Assembly: GCA_014905825.1 (NCBI GenBank)
Contig: JACGCN010000034.1
Span: 124,001-188,000 of the forward strand
Direction: 5' to 3'
Source: Lyophyllum atratum
Lineage: Eukaryota > Basidiomycota > Agaricomycetes > Agaricales > Lyophyllaceae
DNA: 64,000 nucleotides
This document shows positions 44,534 through 55,600 of the stretch, piece after piece. The notes below the pieces were generated by a model. The model ran no database searches and was not told the DNA's origin. It saw only the letters and a program-made list of their open reading frames with translations. The position numbers and the translations under genes are program-made. The first letter of the stretch is position 1. Every line of letters begins with the position of its first letter.

Positions 44534-47137
44534 TCAACGAGGTGTACGACCAAGGGCCTGCATAAAGGTTTCGAATGTGAGGAGGCCACCCAACGTCGCG
44601 TTGTCCCAGCCTGGTGTGCTCTCGTCCGCCATATCGCTGTCGCGGAACAAGGTCCACAACGAGTTCAACCAAGGCAGAAGGGCCTTACATTCTGGTCGCA
44701 CGTGGGCAAACAGTGGTTCCTTCGATTTTTTCGAGCTAATAAACGCCTGTTTGAACTCACGCGCGATGTCGAATGACAGAGAATCCCAAGGTTGGACTTT
44801 CATGATCTTGGGGTGCTTCTTCTTGGCCGGAAATTCATAGTGAAGTGCGGCCCAAATAAGAATGTAGAAAAAGGATTCTAGATCGTGGCGATAGAGATGA
44901 GCGGGTATGTTTTCGTCGGTCAGTAGTTCGCGCGCCATAAAGGGGATGGTGCCAGTGCGGTGTGTCGCAGTCGATAATTTGATCTCGTCATTGGCCTCCA
45001 CATGCGAGGCCATGTCCCAATCATTGAGGATACCCTTTACGGTTCTGTCCTTGTCGACTTTGAACATTAGATTGTTTTCGCTCAAGTCGCGATGCAGGAC
45101 ACGTCCTTCGACATACGCGTGGTAATGACCTATATAAGATATGATTAAAAGCAAGAAAGAAAGAAAGCTGGAAGACCACTAACATTCAACGCAGTCGACG
45201 AATATTGATTGGAAGGCTTCCGCGCTTCCTACCTCCCATAGTTTACTGTAGAGCTTCATCGACAGGGCATGCATCTGCCGATCTTCGAAGTTATCGATGG
45301 GCGATACCTTCAAAAGCTCCACACGTGGAAGTTCTAACTGCTTGGCGGTCAAGGTAGCAGAGAAAGTGACCTCCGGAATGTGCTCGCGCCACCGCGGCGG
45401 GAGTTTTGAATGGAGCCGCTCAATCGTTTCGACCTCGAGCGGCCGAGCGATCAACGGCCAGCCGAGTTTGAGCGCTTCTGAGCCGCATTTTCTTCCAACA
45501 ATCGGAGCGACCTTATATACCATGGTTCCACGACCGACGAGACCACGATACGCGAACAGGGTATCTTCGATGCGGAATTTACCACGTCCAGGGTATTTCT
45601 TAGACGAAGGAAGATGGATTTCAGAACCTACAACGTCCTGCCAGTGTTTGTTTTCTTCGACGGGCTCGGGACGATCAATGGAGGGAGGGGTTATGAGGTA
45701 GGGATCGAAGCCAGCGTGCTTGTTGTCGCAGGCACTGATGGCATAGAGGACGAGGGCGAGCAGGCCGGGCTCCTGTCGGAAATCGAATGTGACGGTACTG
45801 ATGACGCAAGAGCGGTCATAGTACCAAAGAGAAACCTGGAATCGATCGATAAAAACGCCAGAGGCGTAGTGCCGGGTCGATGCGTTCAAACATTCCAACG
45901 CGTAGGTCGCAAGTTGAATCTCGTCCATGGTAATCTCGCGGACCTTCGGGACTTTTCGAAGACGTTTAGAATCTTTGCCATCCGAAGTTCCGCCGTGTTT
46001 GCGTTTCAAGCTGCTAGCCGGAGATGGTGCATCCAGGGCTGAGTAGCGTTCGTTGCTCGCGCTAGGGGTTGCAGGGGTGCTGGCAGCTTTCGAGCGAGTT
46101 GCCCGCTGCGGCGCGGCGGGTTTCGCCTTTGGAGTTGGGCGAGATTTCGTTCCAGACGCGGACGACCCTCCCGAAAAGGGCAAACTGGACGAGGAGCCCG
46201 CGGCAGACGAACTTTGGACAGCAGGTAAAGCTGAGCTGGTCGAGGAAGGTGTGCTCGCGCTAGGGGTTGCGGGGGTGCTGGCAGCTTTCAAGCGAGGTGC
46301 CCGCTTCGGCGCGGCGCCTTTCGCTTTCGAAGGTTTGCGGCGTTTCGTCCCAGACGCGGAAGTGCTGGACGATACTTGTCGAAAGCGCAAACTGGACGAG
46401 GAACCAGCGGCAGACGAACCTCGGGCAGAGATGGAAGGAGTCGCATAGGACTCTTTCTCTATGTGAGATCCGGGTTTAAACTCTATGACCTGGCGCGCAA
46501 GTGACCAGGTAGGTGTCATTTGAACCACTTCCTTGTCGACAGCGAGCATGTCCGGCTTGCGCTTCGTTAGAGGGCTCTCGAGTATCTCGTCCCCTAGTTC
46601 GTTCCAAAAGTAGATCATGTCCGCAGCGGCTTGCGCCGCAAGATCGTCGCGTCCTTGTTGCGTGAAGAATTCAGCGACAACACTTCTGGCGTCCTGAACC
46701 AATGAGTCGGCTATCTCAGCGAATGGGGCATACATCAAGCGTTCAGGTTTGGCCGCTGTGTAATCTGCGAGTGACTGCGGCCGCAATTCCCAATTCTGGG
46801 AGTCCGAGAGGATGTGCTGGGCGGCCTTTTGGTCGATTCCCCAGACGTGCATTACGAAGTCGAGGAGAGGTACATTGCAAGAGTATTTAGCGTGAAGATC
46901 TTCTTTGAGGCGAGGTTCAACAAATGGGAGAGTGTGGATCTCGATGCCGGCGACCCCCCGTTTGTGAGGAGTGGAGGATACGGTTGACATATCTGAGGCG
47001 TTTGTGAGTGGATTGGAGAGCAATAAATAGATTTGACTCGTACCTGAGTAGTATGTTTCAAATGAGGAAGTGTCGTCTGTCTCAAATGAGCCTGGTCGGC
47101 GCGAGGAAGAGCCTGAAGAATTGGGAGAACTCGACAT
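44534..47137 (-). CDS. FunK1-type fungal protein kinase
   Basis: Member of the FunK1 kinase family, expanded in mushroom fungi; targets unknown. Exons 47137-47044, 46992-45184 and 45129-44534 give 832 residues. Kinase-fold markers are in the last exon: a split catalytic block around VLHRDLSENNLMF (HRD with catalytic Asp, Asn ligand), and NDWDMASH where Phe/Leu of DFG is Trp. TGTIPFMARELL matches the activation segment end and HDLESFFYILIWAAL a helix F region. The N-lobe lies in the second exon. A linker at about 46058-46440 contains two tandem copies of a roughly 55-residue basic Ser/Ala/Lys unit (KAASTPATPSAS in each) and could act as nuclear localisation signal. The first intron is inferred; reading through it would start the frame at 47212. 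The gene is flanked by copies A and B of the duplicated segment. Confidence 0.8.
46058..46440 (-). repeat. Internal tandem repeat in the kinase linker
   Basis: Two units of about 55 codons, roughly 46253-46440 and 46058-46240. Both contain SSAAGSSSSL, ASGTK, a Lys/Pro-rich basic stretch and KAASTPATPSAS. The DNA is also clearly similar (GGGGTGCTGGCAGCTTTC in both), so the duplication is recent relative to the gene. Confidence 0.75.
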
Positions 47138-47431
47138 GATGGGTGAGTATAAATACTGTTGGTTGGACGGTGGATATATGGGGAACAATAGGCCAACGCG
47201 TGCCTCGGACAATGCGGCAGGGTGATATGTTGGAATCAGGGCCTAAATTTCGACCTCTAAACGGCTAAGCTGGCCCAGATAACGAGTAATTTGGCCACCT
47301 GTTGCAGCCTTCAGAAGCAGAACACTGTGGCAGCTGTAGACAATGGTCGTTATGTGATTGTCACGGCCCCAGTCACTAGTCACGATGGACGCGTCCATCA
47401 CGTGAGACAATATCTTCTCCCCTAAAGTTTA

Positions 47432-47530
47432 CTAAAAGCCAGAGTTTGGTGGAAGACTGTTCTCGGACTCTCGGCCTCCCTCAGTTTAGCCAGAGCCTGC
47501 TCATTTCTAGAGTCAAAGCAGATTTGCATC
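47432..47530 (-). pseudogene. Duplicated coding-like segment, copy B (probable kinase gene remnant)
   Basis: On the minus strand it encodes ICFDSRNEQALAKLREAESP then RTVFHQTLAF. It differs from copy A by base substitutions and by whole-codon insertions, which suggests that both were under coding constraint when they diverged. The frame extends upstream to a Met at 47616. It sits 295 bases before the start of the kinase gene and looks like the 3' end of a second, otherwise lost, paralogue. More coding-like sequence lies at 47560-47790. Confidence 0.45.
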
Positions 47531-48097
47531 ATGCCAAGTTCTTGAAAGGGGTCAACCGTCGGGTTATCAGGCGATGATGACTCGAATGATCCGAAATCCT
47601 CACCTATCACTGGCACCTTGTATTCTCAGCTTCCAGATCGACCATTGTCCTACCATTGTTCTCCAGATCCAGAGTCTACCAGCCGAAGGATCTACGAACT
47701 TGCTTTACACGTTTTCGGCTGGTATATATGGCGATAATGATCACGCAGTCTCAAAGCACATCAGAAGCTCTTCTTCTGGGTGAATTAATCCTGCATGTCT
47801 TATGGTCTCGACCTTCCGCAAATATGGGTTGCTAAGATGTGACGAGATTCTGGGCCGGCGTTGAGTCTGCCACTGTGTTTGCCTTGCTTGCGCTGCTCCA
47901 TCGATTCACGTCACGACTACTTCCAACTTCTCGTGCAGTTGAGTCAATCCCTTCCCTCGGTGTTACAGATTGTACCCGGCGCGACCGTGACAGCTTGATC
48001 TAACGGGATCCGACAATCACAGCATATTTGTATTCCGGGGAAGGTGGAAGCTTGGGTAGTTAAATCATCTAATAACTATAAAATCCTTTGAGGTATG
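47531..48097. other. Intergenic region, possible gene relic
   Basis: Contains a coding-like but stop-interrupted plus-strand stretch at about 47570-47720 (SNDPKSSPITGTLYSQLPD). No domain recognised. May belong to the remnant of copy B or be unrelated. Confidence 0.3.
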
Positions 48098-48136
48098 TCC
48101 TGAGGTTTTCATACAACGTGTATGAAAACCTCAGGA
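48098..48136. repeat. Perfect inverted repeat, 18-bp arms, 3-base loop
   Basis: TCCTGAGGTTTTCATACA, then ACG, then the exact reverse complement. A 39-base perfect palindrome with a minimal loop. It lies about 470 bases from the MITE and in no gene. Confidence 0.9.
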
Positions 48137-48603
48137 AAATGACTGACTGGAAGGTCAACCGGACAACAGGAGTGGGATCGCAGGACGTCTTACTTGGGGA
48201 AAATCCTACGCAAGTAATACTACTACATCTCACATGCCAGCCTCTAGCACCCCGGTCAAGCCACCTGGCGTCTATCTAATTTGGAACAGCGTCTATGGCG
48301 TTGCCTCCAACTCAACAACGATGACACTATTACTCGTGCAGCAAGAGACGATAAATCTACAGACTACAGCACAGCACGTATGTTTCCAGCCCCAGGAGAT
48401 TATGTCGACATCGTCAATGATATTGACTCTATCTTTCAAAAGTGAAGGAGCCCTACCATCATAATTTTTTGACCATGAGAAAGATGCATGACTAGATAAT
48501 TCTTCTGTTAATTGTACCGATGCACACCCAGACTCTCCAAGCCTACTGTTATGACAATCCGAGGCCGCGCCCTTCTGCAAGCTCCGACTTTCATCGGTAC
48601 TAA

Positions 48604-49230
48604 GGGTCTGTTCGGCAACCAAACCTGGGTCAGGTTTGGGGTCAGGTTTGCTTACATATACGTCAGGTGACTATTTCGGAAACGACCGAGCGCATGTGAT
48701 GCAGTATTTAGAACTCGCAAATTCTGACGCTTTTTTGGACCGGCTTCATTCCGCTGAAAGTATCTTCAGGGATTTCTACATTGTTATTTTGCATTAATAT
48801 ACTATATTTGCCTTTTTGTCCTGCCCAAAAATTTGAGAAGCCAAAGACAGCAAGAAACTATTGAAAATTTATATTTTAAGATTTTCTCCCAAGTGTTTGT
48901 CACGGAGTTTTTTAAAACTCCTATATTGCAACATTTTCTGAGCCCGGCTTCATTCCGCTGGGAGTATTATCAGGGATTTCTAAATTCTTATTTTGCAATG
49001 GTACACTAATAATGTTTTTCTTTGACTCCGAAAAGTTTGAGAGGAAAAAGTGGACAGCAAGGTATTAAAATATACATTCTAAGATTTTCTCGAAACTCCT
49101 AAGCAAGCTCGACCAAGCAAACATGGACGCGACGCGACGCGCGCACGATCGTTTCCGGAAACGTCACATGATGCCTACGTAAGCAAACCTGACCCCAAAC
49201 CTGACCCAGGTTTGGTTGCCGAACAGACCC
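48604..49230. mobile_element. Tourist/PIF-Harbinger-like MITE
   Basis: Terminal inverted repeats begin GGGTCTGTTCGGCAACCAAA and run exactly complementary for about 52 bases (48604-48655 and 49179-49230), then imperfectly for about 35 more (TTTCCGGAAACG-type block). A TAA trinucleotide flanks both ends (48601-48603 and 49231-49233), the expected target duplication of PIF/Harbinger elements. The interior is AT-rich, has no ORF, and consists of two direct repeats of roughly 200 bases, each starting CGGCTTCATTCCGCTG and containing CAGGGATTTCTA and TAAGATTTTCTC. It is thus nonautonomous and about 627 bases long. The right end is 101 bases from the ADE1 stop codon. Confidence 0.88.
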
Positions 49231-49333
49231 TAATCTCATTCCCTTTGTCCGTATGACTTTGAGCTTACAGAAATATCGTATTCTTATGCGTCCTCTCTAT
49301 GATTAGAGATGAGACCAATCAGGCCCCATGGGC

Positions 49334-50447
49334 TTACTTCATCAAAAGGTCAACAGCCTCCGTATATCGTTCGCGAGTCCCATTCACCACAGACTGCGCG
49401 ATGAGCCAACCTTCCCCGGCGTGCCCCTCAGGACCACTTTCCAGCCCTTTCTGGAAGCCCTGCCCAACCAACCAATCCCGCACATATTGCTTGTCGAAGC
49501 TCGGCTGTGGCCCCCCAGGAGCATACGACGAGAGCGGCCAGTATCGGGAAGAGTCTGGGGTCAGGAGCTCGTCGATCAGGATGAGGCTCTTCTCCCCCGA
49601 TGGCGATGTTACGAGGCCGAATTCGAACTTGGTGTCAGCAAGGATGACGCCGCGCGTACGCGCGTAGTCTGCAGCGGTCTTGTACAGCTGAAGAGCTGCA
49701 GTAGAGATTTGTTCGTAGAGCTCTTCGCCGACCAACTTGGCGGCTGGAGTTAGACGTGGTCATTTCGCGTGGAACAATCTTGAGATGGATGATAAAGTAT
49801 ACCTTGTTCTGGAGAGATGTTCTCATCATGTGCGCCTTGTTCGGCCTTCGTTGACGGGGTGAAGATCGGTTCGGGAAACTGTTGTGATTCTACAAGGCCA
49901 GCAGCGAGTGAGACACCGTGTACGGTTCCAGATTTCTTATATTCTGCCCATGCGGAGCCTAAGGATAGCCTGGTTATCGAACGATGCATGTTTGTATCGA
50001 ATTACTGCGTACCAGAGAGGTAACCCCTTACGATTGCCTCAAGCGGGACCACTTCAGCTTTCCTCACGAGCATGGCCCGACCAGCCAGCTGGTCCCTATA
50101 TTGCCGCACCTCCTCGGGCATTTCGTCAATATTGGCCGTAACGAAGTGGTTCGGGATGACATGTTTTAACTTTTCGAACCAGAAGAGCGATAGCTGGGTG
50201 AGGAGCTTCCCCTTGTCTGGGATACCCTAGGTCCGTCCAGCGGAAATGTACCCACAAGATGTCAAGAGCGAGTTCAAATCCAAGGATTGGCGATGCGCAC
50301 ATTCTTCAGGATGACATCGTAGGCCGATATCCTATCGGTCGCGACGAAGAGAAGGTGTTCCGGTGAGGACGTCGCGTATACATCCCTGACCTTGCCCTGC
50401 GAGAGCAAGGTCAAGGCCGGAAGAGCTGTGGTTGTCAAGGCAGACAT
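49334..50447 (-). CDS. ADE1: SAICAR synthetase (purine biosynthesis)
   Basis: Phosphoribosylaminoimidazole-succinocarboxamide synthase, cytosolic; joins aspartate to CAIR with ATP in de novo purine synthesis. Four exons: 50447-50301, 50226-50013, 49958-49803, 49743-49334; 308 residues, matching the monofunctional fungal enzyme. Conserved blocks: [10 protein letters not shown] near residue 17, [81 protein letters not shown] and [17 protein letters not shown]. All signature residues are present. A MITE sits immediately downstream. Confidence 0.93.
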
Positions 50448-50940
50448 TATGTATAATTTATGGGATAGGACCTGATAGCTCGCGCTGAGGGTTCGCGCTT
50501 ATGACTGGGTCAGGAACGCGCAATCGATCATCTAAAAAAGAATTTTAGGATCTTCGGCTGAATGTGGGCAATCTAATCTAATCTCATGGAAGATTAGATG
50601 GTGAATTCCGGAGGATTAGTCAGGAATCATAGCCTCTCTCGTCTCAGAACCTCTCAGAACTCATTGGCGCTTGTAACCACCAACAACGGTTGCTAATACA
50701 AGAGCTTCGTCAAATATTATCACAAGGTACATAGCCTAGGCCTGAAGTCATCGCAACGTCCTGTCTACGGAAGGAGGAAACGAGTCCGGGTGGTCATACA
50801 GGGATGAGGGCGGGGGGATGGGCAAGGGTGAGGGCGATTTCTAGTGAATAAATAAGAATAAGGTCCGTCAAGTCCAAGATCGATGATGTCTGCGAGAGAT
50901 GTCCGACCGCCACTCTTGTTACACAGCATCCTCACACTTC
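50448..50940. other. Intergenic region
   Basis: Promoter of ADE1 and 3' flank of the Bud6-like gene. A small imperfect fold-back of TAATCT/AGATTA units lies at about 50568-50600. No gene seen. Confidence 0.45.
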
Positions 50941-51598
50941 TCACCGCGTGTCAAATGGTACTCGCCCTCCAGCCGCTCGCCAAGCTTCTTGACGTGCCTG
51001 AAGTCCCCGCAATAGTTTGTACAGCACTTGCTTGACCTGTGGGATATAGTTCTCAAGGACCTCTGGGGAGGGGTCCTCGCCGAGACACTGCTCCAGTGGG
51101 ACGCGTAATTCTCCAGGAATAGAGTGAATGTCGCTGTGAGTTAGGATGACATGTTAGTCCGTGTTTTGCGGGGGTTCAATATAGGTGCCTCACCTGAGGT
51201 CAATCTGGTGATATGCAAACGCGCGAATCGTGGTGTTGAAGTCAGTGCCGATCTGCACATAGGCATCGCTGACATGTCCCTCGGTGGCTTGACCCAGGCT
51301 CCATTGCTTCAGAAGGTCCTGGAGGCGCTTGGTCGCAAGGAGGAGGTTACGGACACTGCCTGGGACATCGCCTTGATTTTTCTGCGTGCAGATAGAGATA
51401 ATAGGGCGTTGAGTAACTGGTGATAGGGTCTGCATGGGACGGGAGGGGCTTTCGGAGGAAGGGCGTTTTCCGCAATGACGCGATGGGAGGGGAAGATAAA
51501 GTAACGACAGTATCCGAATAACTCACTGATGTAGGTGTCTGCGATCCAGTGATGTTGCTGTAGCTACTTGAAGCGGATGAATGAGAATAGGAAGACAT
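50941..51598 (-). CDS. Bud6/Aip3 N-terminal-domain protein
   Basis: Three exons (51598-51527, 51429-51194, 51133-50941), 166 residues. Residues about 50-155 match the N-terminal domain of the polarity factor Bud6/Aip3, which helps formins nucleate actin cables at growth sites: SVRNLLLATKRLQDLLKQWS, GQATEGHVSDAYVQIGTDFN, AFAYHQIDLSDIHSIPGELR and NYIPQVKQVLYKLLRGLQAR. After VPFDTR comes a stop, and the next several hundred bases hold no sequence resembling the large C-terminal actin- and formin-binding part. So this is either a stand-alone Aip3 domain protein or a truncated gene. The N-terminal 24 residues are Ser-rich. A longer first exon starting at 51661 is possible. Confidence 0.7.
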
Positions 51599-52682
51599 GG
51601 CCGGATCGAATGCTGTGTAAATGGCGACCAGATGTGTTTGCGTTTCAGTACTATTTTCCAAGGGATAATTGAGTCTGGATGAGCAAGGGACGGTGGGGTG
51701 ACAGCTGAGGCTTGGAGTTTAGGAATGGAAGCTTGCAGATATATGTTTTGCGAGATGCTGAAATCTTAAGTGAGACATGGGCTGAGAGACGTCTTTTTAT
51801 ATGGGAAATGGTAGTCGTGGATAGGTTACAGACATCGTTGATGATGATGAAAACAAGCTAGAAACCTCATACATCGCCTCACACTGCAGACGCGAGTGAT
51901 AGCATCGCTGGCTGGTACATGACGAAGGCAGATTTGAGACTCTGGAGGACAGAGGGATCACGGAAGCAATAAAAATAGCCCTTTTGGTGGGTCAGATCAC
52001 TCTTCACTGTTAGAATCATTGTTCAGAATCAATGATGTTGCGTTCCTTGTTAGGATCAGCACGCCTGGGCAGATCGCCAGGAGATACGTTGCGACCTGTT
52101 GCGACTAGAAACGCTGAAACCTCGCACTTCTGTCTCAACCAGGGCCTGCCATACTTAGGTCCCGAAGGAACTACAACAGCTAAGGGGACGTGTACAACAA
52201 CGATTGTTACTCCTGTTAGAATCAGACAATAGGTGGATTGATGACTGGGACTACTTGAAGGACAATCCGACGAATAACGGATGCAAAACGGCGTAGGCGG
52301 AGCACGAAACCATCTTTGAGCGTTTGTCGGAATGTTTGCTTCCGTACCTCACTTGAGGTACTGATTGATCAAACTGGCCTCGTCGCGGCTAAGTTGGACA
52401 ATGGGTTTATGACGTCGACAGGTTCCAGATGGACGTGGACGTGGTGATAAAGTCGATTTCTTGTCTTGAGAGACAGAAAGATGGGGAACGGAACAACAAC
52501 GCCAATCGCAGCATGCTCCAACCTAGTAGGCGACACTGATGTGCAAACGAAGTATATTCACAACGGTCCCAAGTATTATCAAGTGATCTATAGGCACAAA
52601 CCCTGAATAGATCGCAATGTTGTCAAAAGTCAACCATGATTCCACCAGACAAAGACAACGACTCACAAAACAGATGTCTACC
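51599..52682. other. Intergenic region
   Basis: 5' flank of the Bud6-like gene and 3' flank of the VPS9 gene. Short frames only. Nothing recognised. Confidence 0.5.
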
Positions 52683-55600
52683 CTACTCATCAAATCCCTT
52701 GACAGCCCTGATGCCCTCAACCAAGCGACGATAATCTCTCAAGAGCTCTCCTATCTCAGAAAGCTTGAGATCTCCTGCGTCACATTCCATAAATCGTTGG
52801 ATCGGAGGTTTTAAAAGGAGTGCATGTGTATCTGGCGACTGTGGTCTTGAGGATGCGGGAGTCTCCGACTGTGGCTGCGTCGACGGAGGAACAAGGGTAT
52901 CATTCTGAGATTGAGAGGCAGCGGCCTAGCAAACAGTTTGATGAGCATGGCAGCAATAAATCACTTATATGGCTCCGTACCTTCAAACCCGCAAGACTTG
53001 ACATGTGAGCCAGTCGATCCGTCAAGCTCTTACGAGCCCGCGATCCCAACTTGTCCTTCTTTCGATTGCTACTCATCATACTCTCGAAGCTTCTGATGCT
53101 CCTGGCATCCTCAATGGCATTCAATTCATTATTGCCCCCCTCCACACCCCCATTTTCGCCTTCGCCATCCTCATCCTCGGTGCCAGTCTCCGCTTCGCTA
53201 TCATCCTCCATCCCACTCTCCTCGTCGTCACCTTTATCGCCATGTGCAGACTTGACCGACGAAGGCCGCGAAAACCGCCACCAGCTGCTGCCCAGTCTCC
53301 TCCCCAGATCCAGGTTTTGGCGTTCCACGGCTAATAGGCAGTGCCGCCGTAATGCTCCGTATCGAGAAACCATTCTCCCGCCTGAGCAGCCCAAACCCGG
53401 GCTTGGCCGCGTTCCACGGCGCAGCGCTCTGCACACCATCAACCGGGGGTGTGAGTGGCGCGACGGCCGCTGTGGTGGGCAGCAGGGACCGCAGCATGCC
53501 GAAGGACGAGTCAACGACGCCTGTGATAACTTTGTTCGCCTGCTCTACACGGTCGCGGAGGCTGCCTGGGACGCCATCGACAGAGGCCAATGGAGTCGCA
53601 GCTACGCTAGGGCTCCGGTTGAGTGGGATAGGTGTCAGATCGGCCGCACTGTTCGAAGTAAGTAAGAGGTTGTGCTAAGAATGAGACGGAAAATGTCTTA
53701 CCTGAGCACCTTGTCGCTATCACCCAGACCGAGGGCTGCGAGGTCAACGTTCTCGAGGAATTCAGCGACAGCCATCAGGTTGATGAGACAGTAGCTCTCC
53801 TCCCCGCCCACCGACTGATTCCGGTATCTTTGAGTATACAGGAGACTCGAAACGAGATGCGGAGGGTTCGCCTTGACGACGGCGAAGATTATCATGGGGA
53901 GAAGTACGTCCCCCGATACCGGGGTCGCCTCTGCTGGCGGTGACACAGTGGATAACACAGGTGAGGCCGGCGGTATAGGTGAATAGGACGAAGATCCTAC
54001 AGACTCGGGGTCTGGCTGATGCTCGACGATCGTGGGTATGGGGGAAGAATAACGCGCGGATGCGTGGGGCGTCGCAAGGTCAAGATCATCATCGGTCTGC
54101 GGGGTAACCTCAACGCGCGGTGATATTGAGTCTTCTACGCCGTTCGGAGTGTCCGTGGACCTGGGCGATGTCATGGGCATCAAGATGCGGAGCGTTCCAT
54201 CAGGCTCTCGAGGAGGAGCTTCGGCCTTACCACGCATCAGCTTCGCTGCTTTGGCTTTTTGTGCTTTCGACTCCTCCTCCGACATAAGGCGAATGGGTGG
54301 AAGATGGGAGAGGCCATCTGGATATCCGGCGGAATCTTAGTACCGTACGGATGAAACGAATGAAGATGAGGTTGTTCACCAACTACGAGTTTGTGAGCTT
54401 GTACGAGCACAGCGGCCTTGTCCCCTGGACTTCGGCACAACTCCAACTGAGAAAGTGCTGATGAAAAGTGCATGTTAGTAATGTGCCTGTTGATGATTGA
54501 AAAGACGTACTTTCGCCGCAAGCTTTGACCACAAGATCCAACTCTGGGCCACCATTCTCGACATTGATATCAAGGTGCTCCAGCCCCAAATCGAGCATAT
54601 TCAGAGCAGCGACGCGACTGGACAAAGCTTCGTCGTGAGACGAATCGTCAGATGTGGGTTGCATGTATAACCTAACGAAGACGCATCAGCCAAAATGGTT
54701 GTATGTCAAGGCTGGACACACCCACCGGTCATAGAACAAAGAGCATACTGTCTGCTCAACAACGTCTATAACCTGCTTGATCTTCGTTTCGTTGTCGATC
54801 TTCTCCTTCACCCTCTGCTCATCCTTCAGCCCCTCGGTCTTCTCCCCTTCCTCAGCATGCTCATTCTCCTTCCTCATTCGGCCCAGGAACGACCCCTCCC
54901 AAACCCTCAGTTCTTGTTCCAAGGCCAAATAAAAGTCCTGCATTCTGCCCGCTGTACTCTCCGGTCCCTCCTCCACCCACGTCACAACATATGGACCTCT
55001 GCCCTCCTTCGCTGTCTTCTCCCGCACGCCGCGTCCGAGAAGCACCGAAGAGGATGGCGATGTGGATTTCTCCTTAACGAAGGGATACCACTCTGCAGTG
55101 AACTCGTGCACGCGCTCCGCAACCCAGGGCGGCAGGCCCGGGCCCGCCTCGAGCGCATCCTTCACCTCACGTCGCAAGGCTTTGTTCATTTCCTTCCCGA
55201 CGTCCTTGCGCACGATCTTTCGGGAGATCGTGAAGGCGGAGACATCGACTATGGGCTCTGACTGGGTATGCATGGGGTCGAGAGAGCGCAAGGACGCAGT
55301 GGGAGAAGCGGGAGCGGATGTGAGCGGCTTAGGCTGATGTATGGTGCTATTGCTTCCGCTGCCCCCGAAAAGGGACGCGAAGGGGTTACTGATGCGCGAG
55401 GTCGTGGAGGTCGTGCTAGATGTGGAACCGGTACGGTTGGCAGGTCGGGGCGGCAGGGGTGGCTTGTTTAGCTGCGACGATTGGGTGCGAGGAGGTAAGG
55501 GGAGAGCGGGACTATGCGAAGGTACGACGAACGTCGGATATGACACTGACGACGAAGATGAGGATGGTATGATTGGGAGATCGGGTAGTACTGCCAATGC

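Noticed and set aside
44332..47530. Flanking repeats of the kinase gene considered as LTRs of a retroelement
   Set aside because: Only about 90 bases, no TG...CA ends, no primer-binding site or polypurine tract, and indels are whole codons, so a coding duplication fits better.
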